A stretch of DNA of 64,000 nt from Pirellulales bacterium. Lineage in GTDB: Bacteria > Planctomycetota > Planctomycetia > Pirellulales > Lacipirellulaceae. Shown in pieces: positions 41,366 to 49,138 of this stretch. Positions within the stretch are counted from its first letter, which is position 1; the number at the start of each line of letters is the position of its first letter. A model generated the notes under the pieces. The model ran no database searches and had not been told where the DNA came from. It saw nothing but the letters and a program-made list of their open reading frames with translations. Both the position numbers and the translations under genes were made by a program. The DNA lies in contig JALHQZ010000008.1 of NCBI GenBank assembly GCA_022841705.1, positions 89,582 through 153,581 of the forward strand, written 5' to 3'.

Positions 41366-43018
41366 TCAAATTTTCGACAGTACAGGCTCAAGAATGCGCG
41401 CGTCGACACGAAAAAGAGGCCTGTCAGACCGCAGTCGCGCCGCAAAAACGGTATGCGGGCGCAGCCAGGGCACGCTGGTGAAATAGCGCAACTGACCGAC
41501 CGCAGAGGGCAGATAAAATGCCTCACCTGTACGCCAGTCGAACACGAGATGAAGATTCTGGCTCTGCGCGCCAATGTAGAGCGCAGACGGGCCAACGAGT
41601 CGCGCCTCGACCGACGCAACATCGGCAGCTACGCCAATTTCGTACAAAAGCGCAGGCCGTGCCGTTGGTGAAAAGCGCTCGAGGTACAGTACAAAAACGC
41701 GAATTGTCTTTGGTCCAATCTGCCCGCTTGGCCCAAGCACGGCGACGTACTCGGCATCGAAGCGATCGGATGGTGCAGTCGCTGCTTCGTTCTTGAGCAC
41801 TGGCACGACCCATTGCAGCCGTCGCAGTGAAGGGTAGTGGCCCGGTACGGGGTATATTTCGCGTATCGGGCCGGGCTCGGCACTGGAGCGCCGAGCAATA
41901 ACGTAGGAGAGGTCGCCTGTTTGCGGATATTCGACCACAACTCTGGCGTACGGAGCAACCTCTTGTGCAATCTCGGCCGAAATGCTTTCCAACTCGTTGC
42001 GTTGCACTTGCGTCTGCAAATCCTCGTATGTCGAAACGACTGCAAACGCGCGCTCTGCCGGATCGACAGGCGGTCGATAGACCACCGTGGTTTCGGAAGT
42101 GCCAGTGTCGATTGTCATTTCGTACAGACCCGGGCCTTTGCCGATCGGCAAAAAGCTGCTTGAGCCCGGCAGCGTTGCCAAAACTGCTCGGTTGAAAAGT
42201 GCGAAAAGTTTTTGAAATGGGTTCGCCTCGCCAAGAATGAACCGCAAGACAGCTGGTTCGGCGAGCGAGCACAGTGCAATTAGATCAACAATTGCGAAAA
42301 CAATCGTATTTTCGACGTCGCGGGCGGTATTGTACTCTGGAGGCATGACGGCAAAAACGAGCCCGTTGGAAAAGTGCCGCACACAATATTCCATGAACAG
42401 CAGCAGAGTCCGGTCGATCAGCGTCAGTCGCTCGCTGCCGTTTGCCTCTGGCGAGAGTAAATAGACCTCTTTGCTTCGCAGCAACACACCTCGGACCGAG
42501 ACGGTTTGCGCTTTTTCGGCCAGTGACAGATTGAACAGCTGCATGTAGAGACCGCGCAGGCGGCGCAGGCGCATGAGTTGGTCGACGTCGTAGCCGTCGA
42601 GGTACCGGCGCATCGAGGCGGCAACGTTTTCGCGCTCCCAGCTCGTGTAGGCCGAGCACTCGTTTGCGCTAGGCGAAACGCCATAGTCGCGCTTGAGAAA
42701 TCCGAGCCAGAGCTCAGGAATCAATTCGGTATCTGCGACAACTTCAACCGGCAGCCTGTCGTCTGGCTGCGCGTACAGGCCCCACGAAAGCGGGCCTGTA
42801 CGCGCAACGCGGTACTCTTGCGCATTTCCAATCCCGCAAAGAGTAAGCGCAAGGCGCCGGTTGGACCGGCACACGGCCGCAAGTTCTGGCGCACTCAAAT
42901 TCAACAGCAGTTCGATTTTTGTCAAGCGAGGCGCGTCTAGAAGCTCCGAGGCAAGCAACTCTGGTGTGCTGCGCGACTGCTCAGCGGCGCCGCTGTCAGA
43001 TGAAGAAGAAAAACTCAT
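41366..43018 (-). CDS. F-box-like protein, paralogue of the gene at 1541-3259
   Basis: 550 residues from the ATG at 43018 (MSFSSSSDSGAAEQSRS). Residues 35-62 (LTKIELLLNLSAPELAAVCR, then SNRRLALTLCG) fit the giant-virus F-box-like N-terminus better than the paralogue does. The second shared block (LIPELWLGFLKRDYGVSPSA, MRLRRLRGLYMQLFNLS) is near residues 99-168, and the C-terminal beta-rich part matches too. The pair are diverged duplicates 38 kb apart. A role as substrate receptor for an SCF-type ubiquitin ligase is inference from the N-terminal box. Confidence 0.8.
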   Translation of the reverse strand: MSFSSSSDSGAAEQSRSTPELLASELLDAPRLTKIELLLNLSAPELAAVCRSNRRLALTLCGIGNAQEYRVARTGPLSWGLYAQPDDRLPVEVVADTELIPELWLGFLKRDYGVSPSANECSAYTSWERENVAASMRRYLDGYDVDQLMRLRRLRGLYMQLFNLSLAEKAQTVSVRGVLLRSKEVYLLSPEANGSERLTLIDRTLLLFMEYCVRHFSNGLVFAVMPPEYNTARDVENTIVFAIVDLIALCSLAEPAVLRFILGEANPFQKLFALFNRAVLATLPGSSSFLPIGKGPGLYEMTIDTGTSETTVVYRPPVDPAERAFAVVSTYEDLQTQVQRNELESISAEIAQEVAPYARVVVEYPQTGDLSYVIARRSSAEPGPIREIYPVPGHYPSLRRLQWVVPVLKNEAATAPSDRFDAEYVAVLGPSGQIGPKTIRVFVLYLERFSPTARPALLYEIGVAADVASVEARLVGPSALYIGAQSQNLHLVFDWRTGEAFYLPSAVGQLRYFTSVPWLRPHTVFAARLRSDRPLFRVDARILEPVLSKI

Positions 43019-43048
43019 AGTTTGCAAGTAAATATTTTGCTGTGTCAA

Positions 43049-44653
43049 TTAGTTGTACTGAGTACGCAGCACCTGGGAGAAAAGGCTGTGGAACGGCGTT
43101 TTGATAAAGTCGAGCTCGTCGTGCGGCGGCGCAAGCGGGCTCGACTGGAGCGTTGTCGTCGTCAATGGCGACGCATAGGTGTTGTCAAACGGCGGCGCCG
43201 CCGCCGAGACGTGCTCGCTCATAAAGTCGGATTCAAACTGCGGCCCGTCGCTGGCGAGATAGGGCGTGTCGCCGCGCCACTTGATGCAGCGACCCGGCAC
43301 TTCGACGCCGGTACGCGACGGCCACAGATAGTCCATGAAACTGACGCTCGCCGCCGGACGTCGCAGCAGAGCGCATAGGCGCTCTTCGCCCTGCTCGAGC
43401 GTCAGCGTCTGCTCGCGCATGTCGGTGATAATGACGCGCGTCGCTTGCTGCACTGCCAGCGACAGATCGAGACAGAGATGCGTCTCTGGGTTGCTCTGGC
43501 GCTGCGTCATGTAGTGAAAGCACTCGTTGAGCACTTTCGAGGCGCGCGGATTGTTCGCGCCGAGGCGCGTCGACAGCGCCCACAGCATCACGTCGTCGTT
43601 TCTCAGCTCGGCGTACTCGCGCTCCAACGAACGCAAAGTATCGTGTCCATGCGCCACCGTGCGCCGCCGATACGCCAGTTCGTAGACGTAGACTGTGGTC
43701 GGGCGTATCGCCAGCTTGAAGAAGACGCGCTCGTCGACGCCGCGCGCACCGAGCAGAAACAGAGCAACCTCCTCCAGCAGCCAGTCGACGCTCGGGCAAA
43801 TCGCGGGCCAGTCGCGATTATAGACGCTACTGGGCTCAATGTCGCTGGTGTAGTTGTCGACAAACGGCGCTCTCAGACCATCGTTGAGCTCTTCGCCGTC
43901 TGCCGCAATGCCCACCGACGCCAGCGCTGCAGCGACTTCCGCCTGCGCCGCCGCACCGCCGCGCAGCGGCGCCTTGAGCAGAGAGATGGCGTAGAGCTTC
44001 TTCCACACCTTGCGCATGCTGAAAAGCACATGAACCAGGCCGCGCCACTCACTGCCTTCGGTCGTCACCAAATCGGCCACCGAGCAGCACGCGCAGGCGG
44101 CGCGCCGCACCGTCGTCATTTGATGCAGACGCGCGGCGAGCTCCTCTTTCGAAACGCTCTCTGGAACCTCTCCATCGTCGTCGCTGGTTTCGCCACCCTG
44201 CACGCGCAGCACAGGCGCACTCGAGCGCAATGTCGCCGCGCTCGTCTGGCGGCGTCTCTTCTTCTTCGAGCGCTCTCCATTGGCAGCTGCGTCGCTCGCG
44301 GTCGACGCACCTGCCAATGGAGACGGAAGCAGAGTCGGAACGACCATTGGTGGTGGCGGAAGCACAACCAGAGGCTCGTCCACAAACGCCAATGATGAAT
44401 GGGCTGCCGCTGGTGCCTCTACTGGCGGCGGAGGCGGCGGGCGCGCCTGTGGAGGCGCAGGCGCGGCGCGCTCGCGAGGCGGCGGCCGGCTCGGCTCGGG
44501 TGCCAGAGCAGCTTTGAGAAAAAGCGACTCTACCGGCGGGCGTGGCGGCGGGCGCTTGCGCCGCGCATCTTTCGACGCGGGCGGCGGCGCCTGCTGCCGC
44601 TGCTGGAGTTTTGCGCGCGCTTGCGCAAGGATCTGCTGTGACACCGAACTCAT
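43049..44653 (-). CDS. Unknown protein, 534 aa
   Basis: Begins at the ATG at 44653 (MSSVSQQILAQARAKLQQRQ). The first 150 residues are Pro/Ala/Arg-rich and likely disordered; a KKKRRRQ patch near residue 125 fits a nuclear signal. A CACC pair near 190 (RRAACACCSVADL) lies at the start of a folded, helical domain that extends to about residue 470 (MRKVWKKLYAISLLKAPLRG, RPTTVYVYELAYRRRTV). No family recognised. Like the proteins at 8872 and 10548, it combines disordered ends with a Cys pair and a helical core. Confidence 0.65.
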   Translation of the reverse strand: MSSVSQQILAQARAKLQQRQQAPPPASKDARRKRPPPRPPVESLFLKAALAPEPSRPPPRERAAPAPPQARPPPPPPVEAPAAAHSSLAFVDEPLVVLPPPPMVVPTLLPSPLAGASTASDAAANGERSKKKRRRQTSAATLRSSAPVLRVQGGETSDDDGEVPESVSKEELAARLHQMTTVRRAACACCSVADLVTTEGSEWRGLVHVLFSMRKVWKKLYAISLLKAPLRGGAAAQAEVAAALASVGIAADGEELNDGLRAPFVDNYTSDIEPSSVYNRDWPAICPSVDWLLEEVALFLLGARGVDERVFFKLAIRPTTVYVYELAYRRRTVAHGHDTLRSLEREYAELRNDDVMLWALSTRLGANNPRASKVLNECFHYMTQRQSNPETHLCLDLSLAVQQATRVIITDMREQTLTLEQGEERLCALLRRPAASVSFMDYLWPSRTGVEVPGRCIKWRGDTPYLASDGPQFESDFMSEHVSAAAPPFDNTYASPLTTTTLQSSPLAPPHDELDFIKTPFHSLFSQVLRTQYN

Positions 44654-44706
44654 AGTTTGACGGAAATCACAGAAATGCGAAGCATTTTCGCTCAGAGCTT
44701 TTTTTT

Positions 44707-45687
44707 TCACTTCTTGGCATTGGTGGTCGGCTTCTTTCGACGCCGACGCCTGGCCTTGCTGTCAGCCGCGGCAACAGCTCGGCCGCGCAAATTGGTCTCG
44801 TGCGACTCGCTGCGCTGCAGTGCCTGCGCCAGCAATGCCGGGTCAAACGACGACGACGAGCTCGACTGCGAAGAGTCGGCGCCACCGCCAAGCTCTCTGT
44901 GAGTTTGCGCGCGCGGCGTCGCGCCAGTGCTGCTCTGTGTGGTGGCGTGCGCTGAAAATGGACCCGCCGACACACCGTCGCCGCCAGTGTCGTAGTTTGT
45001 ACAGCAACGACCGTAGAGCCGGTTGTCGGCGCCGCGCGCCCTGTTGTTGTCGCCGCGCACAACGTTGCGGTTGCCAATCACCAGCAGATTGTCGCCAAGC
45101 AACTCATTGTTGTCGCCAAACACGACGCAGTTGTCGACACGCGTCTGCCGCACACCATTCAAAATCACTTGACCGGCGCGATTCTGCCGCGCCTCTTCGT
45201 GCTCGCTCAGCGCCAGTAGCGAATGCTCATAGAGCACGTGCTGAAACAGAGCCTCGTCAAACACCACCGAATTAGAGCTGGTGCTGGTGAGCGAGCTGCG
45301 CCGGCGCCGCGCCGGTAGAGAAGGAGGTGCCGGAGGCGGCGCGCGCTGTGGCACCAGTGGAATCGCATAAATCGGCATCGCAAACGTAGATACTTCCACT
45401 TCGCTCATCGCATCGCGCCTCTCAAACGTCGCCAGTACCGCATCGGTGCGCGCACCCAACTGATTGTAGTAGGAGAAAGAGCCCGATGGAGCGGTGCCAG
45501 AGCGCTGCCGATGCTTCAGCGTGCTCGAGCCAACAGGCGGTGCTGGCAGCGGCGGCGTAGAGCTCGAGTGCGCGCTGTCAAAATCGCTGCTGTCACTCAA
45601 GTCATCATCATTGGCGCCGCCGTTTAAAAATAAACTCGCTTGCAGCGGTGGTGGTGCCGCGAGCACAACGACGCTGCCACTCGGCAT
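44707..45687 (-). CDS. Protein with short beta-helix-like repeats, 326 aa
   Basis: Starts at the ATG at 45687 (MPSGSVVVLAAPPPLQASLF). Residues about 1-140 and 240-326 are Ser/Pro/Arg-rich and probably disordered. Residues about 175-225 carry repeats with G-D-N-N spacing (CVVFGDNNELLGDNLLVIGN, RNVVRGDNNRARGADNRLYG), the same module as in the RING protein at 4787-5455. The segment before it (VLYEHSLLALSEHEEARQNR) corresponds to a helical stretch there as well. No RING is present here; the C-terminus is basic (KARRRRRKK). It could be a non-catalytic partner or decoy of the RING protein; that is inference. Confidence 0.72.
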   Translation of the reverse strand: MPSGSVVVLAAPPPLQASLFLNGGANDDDLSDSSDFDSAHSSSTPPLPAPPVGSSTLKHRQRSGTAPSGSFSYYNQLGARTDAVLATFERRDAMSEVEVSTFAMPIYAIPLVPQRAPPPAPPSLPARRRRSSLTSTSSNSVVFDEALFQHVLYEHSLLALSEHEEARQNRAGQVILNGVRQTRVDNCVVFGDNNELLGDNLLVIGNRNVVRGDNNRARGADNRLYGRCCTNYDTGGDGVSAGPFSAHATTQSSTGATPRAQTHRELGGGADSSQSSSSSSFDPALLAQALQRSESHETNLRGRAVAAADSKARRRRRKKPTTNAKK

Positions 45688-45750
45688 CGAGCGACCGAAA
45701 GGGCTCAACCTTGCAGTTGTAAGTAAACTCTCCTGTTTTTTGTTGTTCGT

Positions 45751-47988
45751 TTAGAGATCGAGGAACGAACGGAAGCCGGCCTTGGTGGCGTTGCAGTAGT
45801 CGAGCGGCGTGTTGAAGCCGGCAAAGTTGCGCGGCCACCAGTGCTCATTCGAGAGCATGAAGCTCGAGTTGGGGTTGGTGTACAGCGGCGGCGTGTACGC
45901 AAAGTTGCTGAAAACCGAGGCATCGCTGACACTGCCGTCGAGCTCTTTGAAGATGTCGAAGAGGTCCTCGTAAACAGCATCGATTGCAGCCGCCAGCGGC
46001 GCGCTGGTTGTCGACGAATCGCGCAGTGCCTGCAACGCAAGCTGAGCCGAGCGGAAAGCGCCTTCCATCCAGCCCGAGAACGAGGTTGCGTAGGCTTCGC
46101 CAATCAACGAAATCGGTTCGCCGGCGCCAAGCGGCTGCGCTGCTTTCTTCGTGACGTCCATGTTCTCGAACTTGCTGTCGTAGGCGCGCTTGACGTAGTG
46201 CCAGCCCGACGGGAAGTACTCGGTTTCGATCAGAATCGGGTTGGTGATGTTGTCGGCCAGGTCGGGGAAGCTCGTCTTGAACTCATCAACAACGCGCTGC
46301 ATCAGCTTGGCGCTGTCGTTGGTGCGGCGAAACTCTTCAAAGTGGCCGAGCCAGATGCGCTCGCACTCGTCGTCCGAGTACACTGGCACGACGTGGTTGG
46401 TGCAGCGGTGGTAGGGCGTGTCGAGAAACTCGGTGCGCGAAAAGCACCCAGTGTCGCCAAACTGGCGGAACGACCAGTTGCCTTGCTGCACGTCAAAACG
46501 ATTCCAGAACCACGCCGGCTCACCGGGCGGCCACTGCGCCAGAATGCGGACGACGTCCTGAGGATCGGGCGCCTTCAGCTCCTCGACCTTGCGCAGCTCG
46601 TCAATGACGGTGCCTTTCAGGAAGCGGCCGACCCACGGCAAGTCGGTGGCAACGTCGCGCTCCTGCAGAAAGAACGGCGGCAGATTGAGGAACAGATGCT
46701 TCTTGATGAGAACGATCTGCTTGTCGGTCTCGAGGCGGTACTTGAACGGACCCTTGGTCACAAAGTCGATGCGGCGCACCGGCTCGCCCATGAACGTGCG
46801 CATGCCGGCGTCGCTGGCATTCTTCCACATGCGACCAACCAAACGACGCATGCCGCCGGGAATGTAGCCGGTGATCGAGTTGGTCTGATACTCGCGCAGA
46901 TTGTAGTCGCTCAGCGAGCGCGCACCAGCTTCGCGGCGGAAATCGCCCAGAAAGCCGACGTTGTCCGCCATCGCATACATCGAGTAGTTGTAGTTGAGCA
47001 GCGGGTACGAGGAGTTGACCGGGCGGGCGCTGAGCTGGCGCGCCCAGTGCGTGCGCCAGTCGTCATTTGTCGTCTTCGCCAGATCATACGGGCAATTGGT
47101 GCCAGGAGTGCACACTTGGCAAGTCACCGGGTTGCCTGGCTGCGGGTCGCCAAACATAATTCCGTTGTCGTAGTTGTAGCTGGTTCCGTCGCCAAGATCG
47201 CTAAACGTGTCGACTGCACTGAACTCCATGCCCGCCAAAATCCAAGCGTAGCCGTAAAAGCCGCGGCCACCAAAGTTGAGGTCGGTGTTGGAACACTGAC
47301 TGCAATCAGGGTTATACAAGCCGCGGTAGAGCGCGTTTTCTTCGTCTCCGCAATTGCCGATGATTCGCGGATCGCTTTCGGCGCACGTCGAGCCAAATGC
47401 GTATGCGGTTCCACTCGAATCAGTAGTGTCGCCGTCGTTGGTTTGCTCAACAAACGGCGGATCGCAGCGCACAACCATACCGCGCAGGTGGTGTTCGTTG
47501 CGCCAGTTTGTGTACGCCATGTCGAGGCCGAGACGGTGCACTTCTCGGCGCTCAATACCCAGCGTAATCGGGATGACGCGCTGCGGTCCTTCGTCGCCGT
47601 ACATCTCGCGTCCGTACGCATGCCCACCGGCCACCAGCGTCGAGTAGTTGTCGGGCTTCACCAGCTTGGCGTAGCGCACGTTGCCGCCAATCTGCGTGTC
47701 GGCTTCAAACGCAACAACGCTGATGCGCTCGCCGGCGCGCGTGAGCGAATCGACAAGTTTTTCGGCGAGATTGACGCCGCCGGCGCCGAGGCCAACGATG
47801 CCGTAGTCGTAGGTGGTCGTTTTCTTCACGGGACAGGGTTTGGGTGTCTTCTTCCCACTGCTGCACTCGTCGTCATCGTCGCTGCTTTCGGAGCGAAACT
47901 TCTCCTCGTACTTGCGCCGCGAGCTGGCGCCGGTGCTGTCGATCAAGATCAGCGCCAGCAAACTAGCCAGAATCAAACTCGTGGTCAT
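45751..47988 (-). CDS. Secreted flavin-dependent amine oxidase
   Basis: 745 residues with a signal peptide (MTTSLILASLLALILIDSTG). After an acidic, low-complexity stretch the FAD-binding site appears: YDYGIVGLGAGGVNLAEKL at 60-79, with the GxGxxG dinucleotide-binding glycines, then AFEADTQIGGNV, where the Glu binds the ribose. Near residue 630 the C-terminal flavin motif of amine oxidases is seen: LIGEAYATSFSGWMEGAFRS. Several NxS/T glycosylation sites and paired Cys in the middle (residues 250-310) fit an extracellular enzyme. Amine or L-amino-acid oxidases produce aldehydes or keto acids, ammonia and hydrogen peroxide. Secretion by an infected cell or carriage in the virion would be unusual. 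The substrate is unknown. Confidence 0.85.
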   Translation of the reverse strand: MTTSLILASLLALILIDSTGASSRRKYEEKFRSESSDDDDECSSGKKTPKPCPVKKTTTYDYGIVGLGAGGVNLAEKLVDSLTRAGERISVVAFEADTQIGGNVRYAKLVKPDNYSTLVAGGHAYGREMYGDEGPQRVIPITLGIERREVHRLGLDMAYTNWRNEHHLRGMVVRCDPPFVEQTNDGDTTDSSGTAYAFGSTCAESDPRIIGNCGDEENALYRGLYNPDCSQCSNTDLNFGGRGFYGYAWILAGMEFSAVDTFSDLGDGTSYNYDNGIMFGDPQPGNPVTCQVCTPGTNCPYDLAKTTNDDWRTHWARQLSARPVNSSYPLLNYNYSMYAMADNVGFLGDFRREAGARSLSDYNLREYQTNSITGYIPGGMRRLVGRMWKNASDAGMRTFMGEPVRRIDFVTKGPFKYRLETDKQIVLIKKHLFLNLPPFFLQERDVATDLPWVGRFLKGTVIDELRKVEELKAPDPQDVVRILAQWPPGEPAWFWNRFDVQQGNWSFRQFGDTGCFSRTEFLDTPYHRCTNHVVPVYSDDECERIWLGHFEEFRRTNDSAKLMQRVVDEFKTSFPDLADNITNPILIETEYFPSGWHYVKRAYDSKFENMDVTKKAAQPLGAGEPISLIGEAYATSFSGWMEGAFRSAQLALQALRDSSTTSAPLAAAIDAVYEDLFDIFKELDGSVSDASVFSNFAYTPPLYTNPNSSFMLSNEHWWPRNFAGFNTPLDYCNATKAGFRSFLDL

Positions 47989-48025
47989 CGTTGATTCCAG
48001 TTAAAGCAATTGATCTGTCTACTTT

Positions 48026-48796
48026 TCACCGACCGATCGCGCTCGCGCCCAGCACCGCCACCGCAGCGCCGCCGACCAAGCGCGCAGGCGCCTCGCTCTC
48101 AAACGCCGTCAGCACAATCGTGAGCGCGCGGCGTTCGTTTAGCGCCAGACTCATGCGCAGCGGGTCCCAACCAACGTCGCGGCTGTGCTGCCTGACGAGT
48201 CGCTGAACGACAAACGACAAAACGCCGTACGATGCCGCGTCGATTAGCGCCTCTTTCGAGCTCCAGGCGGAAGGTGGGTTGTAGGCGAGTGCCAGTGCAC
48301 AAAAGAGTGCGCTTCCCAGAGACATTTCGTACCAGCAGTCGCCCGTTTTCTTCTGCAGTCGACCGAGAAAAACGCCCGCCAGCGTGCCGCCGAAAAGCAG
48401 CGCGCTCGCGAGCACGGCCGACCACTCGATTGCGCCAGAGCTCGGATAGCTGGCCAGCAGAAAGCCGGCGTAGGACACAAACGCCGCCGCCCAATGAGTC
48501 GCGTTTTGCGAGCGATCGAGTGCCAGACAGAGCACCGGTGCGAGCGATTTGACCAGCGCATTCATACCGCTGCCGCCGTGGTAGGGGTCGACTAACTGCG
48601 CCGCATTCGAAAGAAGTAGCGAAAGCGCAAACAGAATGCTTTGGCCCACGACTGCCGTGCGCGGTACGCGGCTGCGCTTCACGTCGGGATCGAAGAGCGG
48701 CGCGAGCGACTGCGCAACCAGCAGCAGTTGTTTGTTGGGCGATCGCGCCAGCACCAGCGCCTGCAGGCAGCAGACCAGAGACATTGTTAGGGGCAT
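48026..48796 (-). CDS. Nucleotide-sugar-transporter-like membrane protein (DMT/SLC35)
   Basis: 256 residues (the ATG at 48784 is an alternative start). It has seven or eight hydrophobic segments, for example AVVGQSILFALSLLLSNAAQ, WAAAFVSYAGFLLASYP and AVLASALLFGGTLAGVFLG. The C-terminal ALNERRALTIVLTAFESEAP and LVGGAAVAVLGASAI resemble the end of UAA/SLC35-type transporters, where an R-K/R-x-x-(S/T)I-L-x-S segment is followed by the last helix. These carry UDP- or other nucleotide sugars into the Golgi lumen. At 256 residues it is shorter than usual (about 300-350), so some helices may be missing. It fits functionally with the glycosyltransferase at 19700. Confidence 0.6.
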   Translation of the reverse strand: MPLTMSLVCCLQALVLARSPNKQLLLVAQSLAPLFDPDVKRSRVPRTAVVGQSILFALSLLLSNAAQLVDPYHGGSGMNALVKSLAPVLCLALDRSQNATHWAAAFVSYAGFLLASYPSSGAIEWSAVLASALLFGGTLAGVFLGRLQKKTGDCWYEMSLGSALFCALALAYNPPSAWSSKEALIDAASYGVLSFVVQRLVRQHSRDVGWDPLRMSLALNERRALTIVLTAFESEAPARLVGGAAVAVLGASAIGR

Positions 48797-48839
48797 TTTT
48801 ATATTGCGCGCACGCGCAGAGTGGTGGTTGGTGGAAAGG
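48797..48839. promoter_or_regulatory. Divergent promoter region, 43 bp
   Basis: The gap between the transporter-like gene (minus) and the small coiled-coil gene (plus) contains TTTATATTG, a TATA-like element close to the transporter start. This is from position and composition only. Confidence 0.35.
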
Positions 48840-49112
48840 ATGACAGAGAGGCTTGACGTCGAAGAGCTGCGCGCGTCAAACGAGCGGCGTATTGCGCAGC
48901 TGAGCCAGGCGTTTTACACTGCCGCAGCGCTGCTGACCGAACAGGAGATTCGCATGGACGGCCTCAGGCGTCAGATTGTGACACTGGACAATCTTGCCGC
49001 AGACTTTAAGCTGCCCAATGGCGTTGACGAAGAGCTCGCCGACGATTGGCAGCGAATACTGGTTCTGGTGTCGGAGATGCACAGCGCGCTCTTTTGCGAC
49101 TTTGAAGAGTAA
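48840..49112 (+). CDS. Small coiled-coil protein, 90 aa
   Basis: The ATG at 48840 (MTERLDVEELRASNERRIAQ) follows GGTGGAAAGG. The whole protein is helical with heptad-like spacing (LSQAFYTAAALLTEQEIRMD, LRRQIVTLDNLAADF). A longer frame starts upstream inside the antisense transporter gene and is not likely. No family recognised. It ends 26 bp before the stop of the giant gene on the other strand. Confidence 0.65.
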   Translation: MTERLDVEELRASNERRIAQLSQAFYTAAALLTEQEIRMDGLRRQIVTLDNLAADFKLPNGVDEELADDWQRILVLVSEMHSALFCDFEE

Positions 49113-49138
49113 ATTTGCAAATTGTTTCATTTTTTCCT

